Notes under the pieces: model-generated | Told to the model about the DNA's origin: nothing | What the model saw: only the letters and a program-made list of their open reading frames with translations | Databases searched by the model: none | Origin: Echinostoma caproni | Taxonomy: Eukaryota > Platyhelminthes > Trematoda > Plagiorchiida > Echinostomatidae | Assembly (NCBI GenBank): GCA_900618425.1 | Contig: UZAN01043233.1 | Span: 8,334-34,382 of the forward strand | DNA: 26,049 nt | Direction: 5' to 3' | In this document: one piece after another, positions 1-11,595 of the stretch | Numbering within the stretch: the stretch's first letter is position 1 | Layout of the letters: the number at the start of each line of letters is the position of its first letter | Program-made: the position numbers and the translations under genes

Positions 1-3000
1 TCAACGGCAAATACCATGCATGACATTACCGGGTGGGACGAAAGGAAAAACACCTAAATCCCAATCCATCGAAACTTCCAAACTCGCTTTATAACTCACT
101 CAAGAAGTGTTTTAGTTCGTCAGTGGAGAAATCAGTTCACTCCTAGCGGATGAGGTTCAGGTCTATACCCCGATCCAATTGGTGACCTGTGACGAATGAA
201 GCACCGACCACATTGTGGAATACGATTAGTAGGATTCACTTTAAGTGGGGGGGGTATAGTTTCCTATTCGGTTGTTTCAGGAAGTGATTCAGTTGAACCG
301 CGTTCAAATTCAGTTAATTGGTGCACGTGTCCCATCGAAGTGCGTGAATGCGTCGGTTGACGGACTTTGCAAACGAAGTTTTCATTTTTGGTTGAATCCT
401 TTTCCTTTCACGCTTTTCATTCACACAAGAAAACATGAGCAAAACAGACAGTGGCCATTAATTTCGCAAGCTTCCTCTCCTTCACTTGTAAACGCACAGT
501 TACTCAACAATGTCAAACAAAGAAACGTGCATTCAAACTGGACAAGTGAATTACGTAAATGCGTTTGTTTGTGGGATAAGTTCAATCAGAGAAAAAGCTG
601 TTGNTGCACGGGTAGGAAGAGAGGGAAGCCTGTCACCATATGGTAGGGCGACGTCTGATGTGACGTGACCACTGCCACGGCGGTAACTCTGCAGCGATTT
701 CAAGCGTTAAATAACTGTTGCTTTAAAAAACCCACAAAATTCCAACTTTCCGGGTATAGTATTGACCTGAAACGCCTTGAGTGTGTTGGTTTCGTGCTCG
801 GTGTTTTGCAAAAGCCGTGCAACTGCGCTCGATGATAGTTTCCCCCCACTAAGGTCTTGCTGTTTTGGAACATCTTCACACATTCTGATTGATAAACCAC
901 TTCGTGTCCGTTCGATGTACCTCTGACCAAATATACATTCAAACGAGTAGATAAACTTAAAGGTGTCACTAACTTCTCAATCCAGATTAGTGTGGACCAA
1001 ACAATGAAATGCTCCGTATAGGAGTCGATTAACCAGAACGTCATCAAACAGTTATTAGGACTCAAATTCGCACTCTGATGTGAGTTTGATATTTGGATGC
1101 AGACGGTTCAACTTGCGGAGTAATGTCTTTGCATTAGTTTCGTTGCCTGCAATAACTGATGTCTCATGGACATGTCGACGGTGTAATAGGCTTAAATTCT
1201 GCTCATCTTTCAGTTCTTTTTTCTAATGTTGACAAAATTTCAACCAAAAGCTAGCCCCAACGCGTGTCTCATAACTACTTCAATAACTTATTCATAGATA
1301 TTTCCGTTGAACATGAACGAGCACGAATTTAGCGGAGGTTACAAATCACTCGCGTTCGCATACTTCGTTCACAGTTGTGAACTGTGATGCACTACCGTAG
1401 GGGGCAATGAAACCATTGTAATATTTTAAGTGGGATTGATAGTAATTGTCTTAGTCGAAATGCGTCATTCAGTCCGAACTTAGACAATTTTACACCCCTT
1501 GTAGTAATGAGCTTATTCAGCCATTGCTCCAGTTTGTGTTGAAAATAATTGACCATTAAATCAATTCATAGTAGTGGTTTTCCAGTTTTGTGCAGTCTCG
1601 GCAATTCGTGCAGTTTTTTCGCTAGGTGTGAACTCCGAGGTCTCAGTTTAATTTAGGAGTTTCAATCAATCAAACGTGTCCCCGGTTTTCAACTTCTTTG
1701 TTTCTTTTTTTGACTTGATTGTGTAAAAATGTGAGCTTACTGATGAGAAGGCACACGAAATTGATGGCCACAACCCATTGTACCCAAACCCGAGTTTACG
1801 TTTCTTGGTAATGTTGATGAATCAGAAGTAAGGAATGTATCGAGTAGATTGTTAACAACATCATAGTGACCTATTCGCGTTATCAGTTCCACTGATTAGT
1901 GCATTGTTTACCGCAGTCGTTTATTCGATCTGCATCGTCCAGTCATTCCTCTAAATTAGTCAGTGTTCTTCGCAGGGTTTTTGTTTGATCTTTTGTAAGC
2001 AACTGCATTATTCATATTATCACTTTGACATATTCTGTGAGCAAGCTAGAATCATGGTGTTCATCTGTATTTTTTGCAGTGGATAGAGGTCCACATGTGG
2101 TCGGGGCGCCCGAGTACGTGCATGAGGTATTCTTCTTCTCTTTTGCCTCTTTGTTTTCCCAATTTCCTCGTTTTTAGTTAATTTCTTTACTGAACATTTA
2201 ATCGAAACGCTCCTCATTCTGTTTTTAAAGCGAGCTACCTCCATGGCTTTTAGCCACTTGGCACATAAGGCAGTGCACGTAACCGACTGAAACCATGTTG
2301 CTGACTCGTGTAATACGCTCACTGAGTTTTCCTCTCCCATTGTGTCACAATTTTGCAGATCTTGAACCGTTTCATACGCATGTGTTGTCTGGTTTCGTGT
2401 CATGCTAATATCTTCAGTATCAAAATTTTCTTCCTCTCTGTCTCTCGCCAGAACCATATCCGAAGGAACTGCGCGCACAAGTTCACATCACCTCCGTCTA
2501 AATGGTTCTGGAAACGAGATTCTACCCTATTTTTATACTTCTCTATTTGCATTGGGACATATTTTACTCCACTTTGGACGCTAATGAGCAAAATAAAGAT
2601 TTTACAGTCAGACTGGAAACGAATTTTACCCTTGAAGATGAGAGGTTAAGTTTGGCCAATCATTTTGATGGAATTTTCGAGAATCGATTAAAACGGCCGA
2701 GATTTCAAGGACCTCCATAAGGAGGCTCTGTAGAAGTTGATTTTGCTCTTTCAGCTGCTTATTCCTAATAGCCATTATGTTTATGGGTATTGAAACCAAC
2801 ATGTATTACCTACGCAGTATAGGAAGATAGTACGTGAGCATTATATTCTTGTTTTACTTCAGGGTATATATATAGCAAGGATATAGTTTGATTCCTGACT
2901 GTCTTCCAGCCTATTTTCGTGTGGCACTTTTACAGCACGCTACCACCAACAAATCCTTTGGAATACTGAAATCATCTAGCCCCAATACGATGTATTTACG

Positions 3001-3029
3001 CACTCTTGTCCGATAAGGACTAACAACAA
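1..3029. other. Non-coding stretch, no supported gene
   Basis: I see no gene I can support here. Open frames of about 120 codons occur on both strands (272-646 plus, 700-1065 minus, 2020-2478 minus), but that length is expected by chance in 26 kb of sequence at this base composition. None shows a family motif or a matched pair of splice sites. One N lies at 604. A short run of G occurs at 247-254. The sequence is otherwise mixed and without tandem repeats. Confidence 0.6.
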
Positions 3030-3320
3030 TACTTATGATTGCGGTCTGTTATCACGTTCTTCAGTGTATCCGACCCACCAGTTACGGTGTCTTTCGGAGC
3101 CCAGGATGGATGGTAAGACACATCCAATCGCGCTATGGATTTCTTCATGCCATGTGTCCCTGTTGTTGACCCCCAAGTGATTTTCTCTAGCCTGCCAACT
3201 TCGATAGGATCTGCTGCCGTAAACCGTTGAGCATTCGCAATACTTGCCCCAACGAACGAAGCCCACTAGGCTGAATTGGAGGTGGTAACGAATTTTCCGC
3301 CGAAGGCTGTCGGTAAACAC
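3030..3320 (-). mobile_element. Very weak trace of a LINE endonuclease domain
   Basis: The minus strand is open across this segment. It reads ENHLGVNNRDTW and then ERHRNWW about 23 residues later. In fluke LINE endonuclease domains of the exonuclease/endonuclease/phosphatase fold, a block resembling ERHLGG is followed some 35 to 45 residues later by a block resembling RHRVTW, so the order fits. The expected catalytic blocks (GDxNA, SDH) are not visible in the same frame. The match rests on two short remembered blocks and could be chance. It is listed because better LINE pieces occur elsewhere in the window. Confidence 0.15.
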
Positions 3321-4180
3321 GACGACTTAACACGGTGTTGCTATCCCACTCCCTCTGTCACTGCCCAACTGTGAAAACATTTATAGTCCCTGGATGTCTT
3401 TCACAAGTTAACAATAAAACACGAAAGCAAAACATAAGCGATGTTTCAAATTCAATGAACTGATCCGTGAATGCTATAGGCGTTTCCATCCAGCGCACAC
3501 AGTTCGAGTTTTGGATACGTGTAAACTCAGTCATTAGTGACGCAACAACCTTGGTGGGAAAAGTAATTGACTGGGGTCAACTCCTGATCATCTAGTTTCA
3601 AATTAGAGATAGTTGACATAGTCTTGCAATATCATTTTGCCGATTGAACACACAAAACACTTAACGAATGCAGCAATAGAAATTGTTAATCTGTCAGGCG
3701 CACATGATCTACTGCACTTCTAATCAGATCCCATTGTTCAGTTATTTCACCATTTTGCAAGGTCTCTCACTCGTGCAAAAGATTTTCTTCATTACGTGTT
3801 CAAGTTGCTGCGTCAGACAGAAGACCAGGGAGTTGGAGTAGAACGCATCAAGAGCACATGCAACTCACACGGCATAGAACGATCCACAACTTCATACTGA
3901 TGCATACCAACTAGGTGGTAAATTTGGGTATCTTTACCCATCCAGCTGGAGCATCGGATTGAAGAACGAGACGAGAAAGAAGGGAAGGGGCGACTGACGA
4001 AGTCAGTTACCCATATCTGTTTGTTGGGGAACGAGAGCACAACGAACGCTGGGACATACCTCGGATGCGTTCAGTCTTTCAGCTGGAGCATACCGGCACA
4101 ACTATCTCACATATTTTTCAGTTTTCTACAATGGGGTTGTGGTAAAACTCCTTTTATGTACAAGAATTGCAGTTAGTGGT
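3321..4180. other. Non-coding stretch, nothing seen
   Basis: No supported gene, RNA or repeat. The 11-base string agctggagcat appears twice (near 3942 and 4080). The flanks do not extend the match, so I treat it as chance. Confidence 0.6.
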
Positions 4181-4189
4181 AGCGTATGC

Positions 4190-4402
4190 TGAAATGATGA
4201 ATCAATATCTTTTAGCGTTATTTCCTTTCGGAACGCTGATGCAAATCTGGAGCTGCATCTCACACAAGCGTCTATTGACGAGAATCTGATCGACAAATGG
4301 GGGCTCTACTTTCATCGGTCTGTACAATGTTCATACTGTGATGATCTGATGAATGAGATTTATTGTCTCCTGGATCGCACGGGAACTCTCCTGAAAGCAT
4401 GA
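4190..4402 (+). CDS. Candidate terminal exon, function unknown
   Basis: A plausible 3' splice site (tcaatatcttttag) ends at about 4215. After it, one plus-strand frame runs about 61 codons to a TGA near 4402. The peptide includes NADANLELHLTQASIDENL, then IDKWGLYFHRSVQCSYCDD, and ends DRTGTLLKA. The codons favour C or G in third positions more than the flanks do, and the peptide is acidic and balanced, as real coding sequence often is. I do not recognise the family. No partner exon was found upstream, and the open frame is short enough to arise by chance. The frame stays open back to about 4190 without a methionine start, so if real it is an internal or last exon rather than a complete gene. 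Confidence 0.22.
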
Positions 4403-6059
4403 TGCATTTAAGTGACCTACAGTACCCAGATCTCTAATTTGAGTCTCAGATATACAGCAAGGTTAAATAGTCAATCATTCCATCGTGCTCGTAAGGCAGG
4501 CTTGTTGACCGTCCTGCGTGTGTGTCCGTAAGTCGGGAGCCCTTTGATTCAGTGGGTCGAAGGGGGTTTCAGAAGATATAATTCACTCACTGCTGCATCT
4601 CACACAACTTTAATGGGTTAACCGCTTTGGTGAACAACAACCAAGTTGTCTGGGAGAATACTGTGTCGAAAATAGGAAGTAGGTTGTTGATAATAAACAA
4701 AAAACTTAAACTAAAGCAATCAACTTAAAATTCGATATAAGTCTGTCTACACGCATAATCCCGAGACAACTGTGCTGTAGCATCTTTCGGGTGGTTGTTA
4801 TTTTATTGCCAACCCTCACGTCAACCTGCGACAGTTCTGATATGTCGTCATCCATGTGTTTGTTTACCTCTCAATATTCAAACCTGGTCCAACAAAGTCT
4901 CCTGTACGCGGAAGAAGACCGCTTGCCGGTTTCTTCGCGATCCCCACAGTGGTTGATTGTGGGTCCGTATGTTCTTTAAACATCCATAAGCGCAATTCGC
5001 GATTCTGAAACTGTCATCCGGTGGTTGTTCCTTCTCGTCTATTAGGGGAGCCATTTCGCGAAACCTTCGCCAATCCTGTACATATTTGATCATCGTCTTA
5101 CTTTCACTGCAAATTTCCGTCTCTTATCTCTAATACGATCATGCACATTCTCAAAGCCTTACTCGACCATAACGCGTTTATTGCTTTTTGCTCATCTTAG
5201 ATCTATGCCAAGTGTTGTCTGGGGTTTCCCAAGGATCAGCGGTCTATCCATTTACTCCTATCATTTATCATAGATTTCCCTCCGCCCAATTTTCTTCCCA
5301 TTTGTTCCCCCATCGGTGACATTACCGTGTATTATGTTTTCCTGTACCCGTTGCAATTCATCAAACAACATTTTGCGTGATTAGTTTGCTCTATGCACAT
5401 CACTGAATTCCGATTTAGACGGGATAGCAGCCTGTACCTTAACAGTGAAAAATGTAACGCATACAAATCGGGTTCCCGATATTGGTTTACTGTTTCTCGA
5501 CTATCTATTTTTGAAGCAAAAGATAGAATTATGTTAAAGGTATACAGTGAAGTGTCCCTGATGCTGGTTGAAACTACTTTACTACTCGGGAACTTATTTT
5601 TCCCTGAGAAACGTCAGGCTCTCTGAATCTTCCTAATCAAGCAATTTTAAAACCTCTAGCAAGAAGCGGCAGACTGATTTTCACCTGAATTTTCTCATAC
5701 TACTCTCCATACTTATACAGTAAGTTTTTGCACTACCGTTATCCGAATTATAAAACGTTGGGGGACGTAAATAAGCAGAAGTAAATGAAAATTTTGTGGC
5801 GTACAGAGAATCTGTATAGAATAATTTAGGCTATTCAACTGCAAGTCGGTTCCGTTAGAAATATCAACTGATAAAATTGAACACTGAAATCGAATGATGG
5901 CTCAACAGCCAATGATACAGCGCTAATTAAATCCTTCGATTATCATTGGATGACGTTTGGGGAGGGGAGAAAGACGCCCTTTCATGATACGCGAGGTTGT
6001 CAACCGTCGCGATCGAGAAAAAATCCACTGAACAGAGTTTCCCCACAGCTTCAGAAGAA
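4403..6059. other. Non-coding stretch, no supported gene
   Basis: Short open frames exist on both strands (4791-4979 plus, 4878-5093 minus, 5393-5626 plus), but they overlap each other and carry no motif I recognise. If the TMEM184-like gene ends at 6060 this is its downstream flank. No AATAAA-type signal on the minus strand lies close to 6060. The nearest I noticed is around 5175. Confidence 0.5.
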
Positions 6060-6083
6060 TCAGGTAGAGTCATCCAGTCTGGT
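6060..6083 (-). CDS. Possible short last exon of the TMEM184-like gene
   Basis: On the minus strand a strong 3' splice site lies just above 6083: a run of pyrimidines (TTTCTTTCTTCTTTCAG) directly before the exon. The TMEM184-like exon at 7477-7864 ends in phase 0. Joined to it, this segment would read TRLDDST followed by a TGA stop, giving a tail of seven residues after the conserved YTQ. Vertebrate members carry several tens of residues there, so this tail would be short. A different frame from the same acceptor is open for about 50 codons (starting PDWMTLPDSSEAV), but it needs a different incoming phase and so an extra exon in between. The assignment is an inference from splice-site quality and phase only. 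Confidence 0.22.
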   Translation of the reverse strand, partial: TRLDDST

Positions 6084-7476
6084 CTGAAAGAAGAAAGAAA
6101 TACACGAGAGTGAATTGCGTGTTGAACCGCAACGGTTGCAAACAAAAATATATATTGTTGCACTACTTACAAAACTCTAAGTAGGTAGACAATAAACCGC
6201 AATAATTATTCTACTAACCGACGACCGTTTTTCAAACGTCCATTTCAAGTGAACTATATCTAAAAATCCCCGTGTTGAAGTATTTGTTAAACTGTATCTA
6301 ATACTGTGTTTAATTCGAATATCGCCCCATTCGCGAACTGTTATTTATGGCTTTTGAATTGCGTCGAATGTCCTCCTCCCAAAACTGCGCAGCTACCTCT
6401 CAAGGTAAAAACAATGCCAACTATCACAAGCCAAACTCAAAGAGGATTTATGAGCAGTGATAGGAAGTGCACAATTTCGCATTCGAATCAGATGTTCAGT
6501 CGATAGGTATCGTGGTAGAGCTGAAACTGCGATGCGCTATAAGCTATTTCACTCCCTCCTCTAGACAAACTGAATTTGGATCACTTTCAAACGTAATTCA
6601 AGTGGGTAAACAAAACAAAGAACGTAAGCAGGCGTTTATCTCAATCGCCAGCCTACTAACTGCATCATGTGATGATGTTAAATATAATAATTACTAATCG
6701 AAAAAGCCCTTGATTGATATCAAACAACGTAGTGTATATGTATTTCATTCATTCATTCATGCACACATGCAAGAATGAAAGCCAACCAGAGGTATTCGGC
6801 GCACAAGTTAAATATATCCACGCCCTTAATTATGAAGAATATCCGTCACCTAAAATAACAATTTTGCTAATCTCAATGTGAATATGTAGTTTTTTACCCT
6901 CATGTAAGCAGCAGGATACCGTGAGTATCCCGTGTTTGCGATAAACATTCCCTGATAAGCAGCTGTTTATTGATTGATAATTACCCAGCCCGAGCTCTTC
7001 CTTACATAGCAGATAAATGATTGAAATGTCAACTATTCCCAATTTTCATTTCGTACAGCACACACATTCTGAGCTGCTTATCTGCTTTTGTTCGCCTCGT
7101 GTGTACAGTGAGCCTTTCATCATTCAATCCTTCTTGTATTGGACAAATATGGAAGGTAACATGACCCACTTGAAGGCCGAAAAGAGTAGAGTAGTAAGGT
7201 TGGGACTGAAATAACTGAATCACACAATATTCGATCTGAACGAACAAATGTGTTGAACACCAAAATGACTGAACATTGAATCTATAATAGAGGTGTACAG
7301 AAAAAGATAGACAATATTGATCTATTTGAAAGTAAAAAAATCTGACTCAAAAAGGAATGAAGCATATAAATGGAATCAGTCATAACATGGAACCTATATT
7401 CAGAATTCGGATAAAAAGAGTGGAATTTTAACAGAAAGCAATCAATAATACACTTCTCACAGAGTGAATGCAATAC
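6084..7476 (-). other. Presumed intron of the TMEM184-like gene
   Basis: This stretch lies between the donor at 7476/7475 (CAG, then GTATTG, on the minus strand) and the best downstream acceptor near 6084. It holds no motif-bearing frame. A tetranucleotide run (cattcattcattcat) lies near 6745-6760. Other weaker acceptors exist, for example TTGTTATTTTAG ending near 6854, which would give only a seven-residue tail before a stop. The intron end is therefore uncertain. Confidence 0.3.
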
Positions 7477-7864
7477 CTGAGTATAATGTCGATAGTTTGG
7501 ATGAAAATTGTGCAGTGCATCCACAAAAATATCTCGCGGATCGATGGACGATCGCAATCCGGCAGAGATGCTAGCTAAGGGCGCATCCGCCGCACCACGA
7601 TTATCCCAGACTGTGTACTCCGACTGATCGTCATCGTTGGTCTCTCGCGGATCTGCAATATCCCATGGTAACGGTTCACCTCTCCCCTGACCCGGCACAC
7701 GATCGGTGAACGCAGCGGTTCCAACTAGCAGATCGGTGCGTAGGGTTTGAAGCTTTTTGTTCACAGATGCGGATTGAGGTTTGAAGTCCACCACACCCGG
7801 GTCACCAAGTCCACTCCAGTCAGAGCCCGCATCGGGCATTTCTAGGACCAAACGAGGTGGGTGA
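7477..7864 (-). CDS. TMEM184: TMEM184-family protein, C-terminal tail exon (partial gene)
   Basis: This is the best coding segment in the window. TMEM184 proteins belong to the DUF300/Ost-alpha superfamily. They have about seven membrane spans and a cytosolic C-terminal tail, and have been linked to endosomal traffic, heparin binding (184A) and axon maintenance (184B). On the minus strand the exon starts after an acceptor (CTGTATTACAG), supplying the third base of a split codon. It runs 129 codons and ends exactly at a donor (CAG, then GTATTG). Its last residues include DPRDIFVDALHNFHPNYR followed by HYTQ. From memory, vertebrate tails have a like block of the form NPxDIxxDAIHNFSPxYQxYTQ. The preceding ~100 residues (HPPRLVLEMPDAGSDW, then GRGEPLPWDIADP and NDDDQSEYTVWDN) are hydrophilic and acidic, with no membrane segment. 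They look like an insertion compared with the shorter vertebrate spacer. The membrane-core exons should lie above 7871 but were not found. Choice between A and B paralogues is not possible. Confidence 0.68.
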
Positions 7865-8085
7865 CTGTAATACAGCACAAGACAGATACCGGAAACAAAG
7901 AAGGATTATCATGGGAATAGAGTGATCAAGCGTGCGAGAGATTTAGCTAATTGAACCGAACTGAAGGGGATGTGAACAAAATAACCAGACGTCAAAAGCA
8001 TTTAAGTGACATGACTCATCATGAGGCATCTCGATGCATCCTTAAACGGTGTACACATTTCGTCTTGGGAATGGGGTGTAATAAA
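7865..8085 (-). other. Upstream intron start of the TMEM184-like gene
   Basis: The minus-strand sequence directly above the exon ends in a pyrimidine-rich acceptor tract. The rest of this stretch shows no membrane-span coding sequence, which would be expected if the neighbouring DUF300 exon were close. The preceding exon must end two bases into a codon (AG of AGT). Confidence 0.4.
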
Positions 8086-8091
8086 CCCAAA

Positions 8092-8150
8092 TCATCGCAA
8101 CCTCGAACCGGTGATTNCCCTGATCAGTTCATTTGTTAACCGCTGAGTGT
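8092..8150 (-). mobile_element. tRNA-like SINE head relic
   Basis: Read on the minus strand, this segment has CTCAGCGGTTAA, resembling a Pol III A box, then about 30 bases later GGTTCGAGGTT, resembling a B box (consensus GGTTCGANTCC). The order and spacing fit a tRNA-derived promoter. It is not a functional tRNA: I cannot fold a full cloverleaf, and one base is N (8117). The sequence differs from the main SINE family in this window, so it may belong to a second family or be chance. Confidence 0.3.
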
Positions 8151-10548
8151 GACTGTTTGTGAAAAGTAAACCGTTTATCCGTAAGGAACAAGACAGCTCG
8201 ATAATATACCGGTCGCAATGTACGCTTAGGATTTGGGCGATATTCTGTGCCAATGAGGAAAAATAAACACGTGTGTGCAACTCAGTTTAACTTAACTTCA
8301 GACATTGTTCCCCACGTTTTTACCCAGCTTCACAAAAACGTTTCTGGGGGTCTTGCGAGCGTCAACTGAAATTTGCTCCAAATGATATTTTTTTCATTTC
8401 ATGATGATCGAACTTGTACAGTTACCTTTCTTTTAAAGAACGACCCACTTCGGACGGTTGATCAGATGATAACTATCACATGGTAGATCGGTGATCCCCT
8501 CTTGGGGTTGTCCCTCCGAGGAAATTAGTAAACAAGATGGGAACTCCGGAACTGGTCAATTAGAACAACGATAAAAGTGTTCGATTACCTCGTAGCTGAT
8601 ACCAACAATCAAACTCCTGAATTTCCATTAAGTTTGAACCATTCTTAGTGTCTTCACTCGGCCAGATTGGCAGACCATGCGATAAGCACAAGTAGTGAGG
8701 GACAAGCTATACAATTTATTTACCTATCTATCTATCTATTTACTTACGCAACAATAAAGATAACAGAACATGAGGGGTCGATCTAGTTTCAAAAGACAGT
8801 AGTATTGTGCTATCTGATTGATGACGGTGCACTTTTATTTTTTGGCATGTACTGATTCACAGGAGAGAAAGCGTATTTCGAAAGTAAGAATAACCCGTTA
8901 CGTCAGATACCCTCAAGTAACGGTAGCAACCAAAACAAAGCTTCCGGTTTGCTTTAAAAGAAAAACCGGCAACTATGTATGCAGAAACAGCACAAACCTT
9001 TCGACTAGGTGAAAGATGATATCGTATTCACTCTATCTATTTGTAAGGAAGAAAAGGTATATTCTAGTGCATTCTGGAACATGTGTGCGTGAAGGTGGAT
9101 GGTAAAATAGTGTGCAATTGCATCGCTCAACTGAGGTGTTAAATGCTAACTTTGTTCACGGCTTTCATAAATTGGTATTCTGAAGAATACACAAAACACA
9201 ATTTAAAATGTGTATGAAACGGAGATAGACCCTCTTGACTGGGAAAACTGTCGTGTAGAAGGATGATATGCACGCATGTAACATGCTCCATTCATCCCGT
9301 TTTTACCGGATCACAGTATTCGTTTTAGCCCGAAGTACAAACGGCAAGTGTCGTTTTACGAAGGCATAATTGAACATGTCAACACAGCATAGCGTGATAA
9401 TCCGTAGTGTAAGTACTCATACAGGCATTGTGATGATCAATGTTGAGGACTGTGTCCGGGTGGACCAATCAAGGATGAGTCCAACTGGTGTGTCTGTTTC
9501 ACGATCTTACTGGCCTTAGGCCAGGGCAGCAGTAGGGTCTTGACAAAATACAGATCTATCTTTGCCAATTTCAGACTCCTCTGGGAGAACCATGGGTATA
9601 TTTTGTGATCGAAGGCATAATTGTTATGCTGAGTTAACATATCGCTTAACACTCGTGAGCACCTCACAACATCAACCCTGGTTATCGGGTCCGAAATCAA
9701 AGGGGATTCCGTGAGTATGTACTCCTGTACAGTCCTAAGACGACAAATCAAACACCGTGTACGGGGAGGTCAAGTTGACCCTGCATGACGGACATGGGTA
9801 CACCGATAAAAGTACTTCCGTAAGCAGTTTCACACAAATAATTTATTACGCTGCTGAGGCTCAGTTTTTACTAGTTCAAAGGGGTAAAGCTTGATATTAA
9901 GGACTAAGGAATAAAAGGTGCACACCCCAAGTACAAATGGTGTGTTACGGTCAGCAGTTCTTGATACAAGTAACCGCACCGATGTTCACGAGTGGGGCGC
10001 GAATTCACCGAACGAAGTGGACCGGTTCTGGACAAAGTATACACAGACTTAAAAACACTGCCCGGTGCTGTCAAGAGATCAACAATCGTTGATGTTCAGA
10101 AAAAGAAAACAGTGTGATCGATTTGGAAAAAAAACAATGGTGACCGCGTATTTCTATGCCTTCGATGAGCGATATATTCAGCAAATTCGTTCGTAGAAAA
10201 CATGGTCCGACTAAAAGGTACACACTGATTAATTATGCAGAAGCATACGTAGAAATGCATATCAGAACCGATCATGTGATCGCTCGATTGTGATAACTAG
10301 AGTTCCTCTTCAATGCATCAACAAGGAGCCATATGGTACGAGGAGGAATCGTGCTCACATGACTTCCTTAACCGTGACAAATATCGTGAGGTGAAAAAAC
10401 GAAACTGAAAGTATTCAATTCACTTTCAAGCAATGCTAGACAAATCACTTTTCAAGTTATTTATGAGAGAACAAAGGGCAGTTTTCTTCCACCGGCTCAG
10501 GAAGACACTGATATTCCAAAGGAATAACATCGAAAGATGATTAGGTAA
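8151..10548. other. Non-coding stretch with a short tetranucleotide run
   Basis: No gene I can support. A tandem run of ctat (ctatctatctatctat) lies near 8724-8741. The minus strand is open from 9751 down to 9437 (104 codons), but it shows no family motif and no convincing flanking splice sites. I searched the minus strand for the missing TMEM184 membrane-core motifs (a block like YQDFxICIEMFF) and found none. Confidence 0.5.
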
Positions 10549-10869
10549 CTAAGGTACGAATGAGGAGGAACGGGTTGGAATTCGAACAGCAATACTTTTG
10601 CGTGTTTCCATCGTAAACTTTGAGGTCACTTTACAAGCGGTGACGATGTCATCTGGGCTGATGATGAAACGTTTGCAAACAAATTGCCAAGCGCGGCGAA
10701 CAAGCGAAATGGAATTGAGGCACTCTGTTTGTTTACCATTTATGTGCTCTCTATGGGTGTTTAGAGTGCATTGGACAGGCCGTGTAGCATTCGTGTTACT
10801 GACTTCGATTGTGAGACCTATATCACCGGTGAACGGCAATCCTTATCTATTAGACCGTAACTAGGAGGA
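10549..10869 (-). other. Unassigned open stretch below a LINE relic
   Basis: The minus strand is open for 96 codons (10839-10549), and the plus strand is also open over much of the same DNA (10598-10864). The minus peptide contains ATRPVQCTLNTHREHINGKQ and no motif I know. It lies directly 3' of the probable LINE relic on the same strand, so it may be that element's 3' untranslated region. It could equally be unrelated. Confidence 0.2.
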
Positions 10870-11165
10870 TGGGAAGAATCAACTGAGGCTTTCTTCACCA
10901 CACTCTTACCACAGGTCGCGTACTAGCCATAGAATCGCTTCTTCCAGCTTTGATCAACACGTTCGAAAGGAGAGTACGGGAAGATAGGCGATGTGCACGG
11001 ATGCGCGAAACCTGTCAGAGGCAACGAAGGCAGAGACAAGGACTATCAACAGATGACGACGAACATCGTCATTGTCCATCTGACATTCCAGTCAGAAGGA
11101 AGCAATACGTCGGAAACATCGGTGGTCAACCGGAGCGAGACGCCAATGAACTCAGTCACATTAAA
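10870..11165 (-). mobile_element. Probable decayed LINE fragment, end of reverse transcriptase ORF
   Basis: On the minus strand the order of short blocks matches the C-terminal part of fluke LINE polyproteins. VDHRCFRRIA (about 11130-11101) corresponds to the FDHRCLRRIA block. DNDDVRRHLL follows at about 11076-11047, like SNxDVRRRVL. Near 10967-10938, FERVDQSWKKRF resembles the block around GWKKRRGG. After a stop and a change of register, ASVDSSHPPSYG resembles the ASVGxSRLPGWG block. Stops interrupt the frame, so it cannot encode a working enzyme. The catalytic YADD region is not seen. LINE assignment rests on the conserved order of four degenerate blocks recalled from the family. Confidence 0.45.
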
Positions 11166-11595
11166 CTTGCAGTGGTGAATGACACGTTCACAGAGTAACG
11201 AATGTATCTCTCGAAACAAAATCTTTCAGATTGTTTCACATTAGAATAAATCAAAAAGTCAGTCTCTTTCATAAAGGTAAAGCCCAAAGTGAGTAACCCA
11301 GCAGAGAAATTCAGAACAACCTCAAAATCCGTGCATCGGCCGGAACCTTAAATCTATCTTCACTCAGTGAGTTCATCTTAGTTGGAACGTCCTAGGTATG
11401 GGGACGTTATCACGGTTGCATATCATCTGCAACTCCTGCGCGCATTTGGAATCGGATGTATCTTCATCACCCGCCCGGGTGTCACGATTAATAGGCCAAA
11501 GTGACATCTTTAATCATCATGTGAAGACTTGGCGCACAGCAAACAGGACCGAAAACCAAAGATAGGTGAGTGGGATTGATGAACCACTTAATGCT
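11166..11595. other. Non-coding stretch, possible further LINE remnants
   Basis: Nothing firm. If the element at 10870-11165 is a LINE, its upstream part should lie here on the minus strand. I see no convincing catalytic motif, only scattered short resemblances broken by stops. Confidence 0.4.

Noticed and set aside
272..1065. Open frames of about 120 codons near the window start
   Set aside because: Several of this length are expected by chance in 26 kb at this composition. There is no motif, splice pair or codon signal.
1731..1765. Hammerhead-ribozyme-like CTGATGA followed ten bases later by GAAA
   Set aside because: The ten bases between cannot form a convincing stem II, and no matching stem I or III or GTC cleavage site was found. 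A similar CTGATGA near 10658 also lacks stems.
4401..8015. A shared string gcatttaagtgac near 4401 and near 7998
   Set aside because: A 13-base match is expected several times by chance in a window this long, and the flanks do not extend it.
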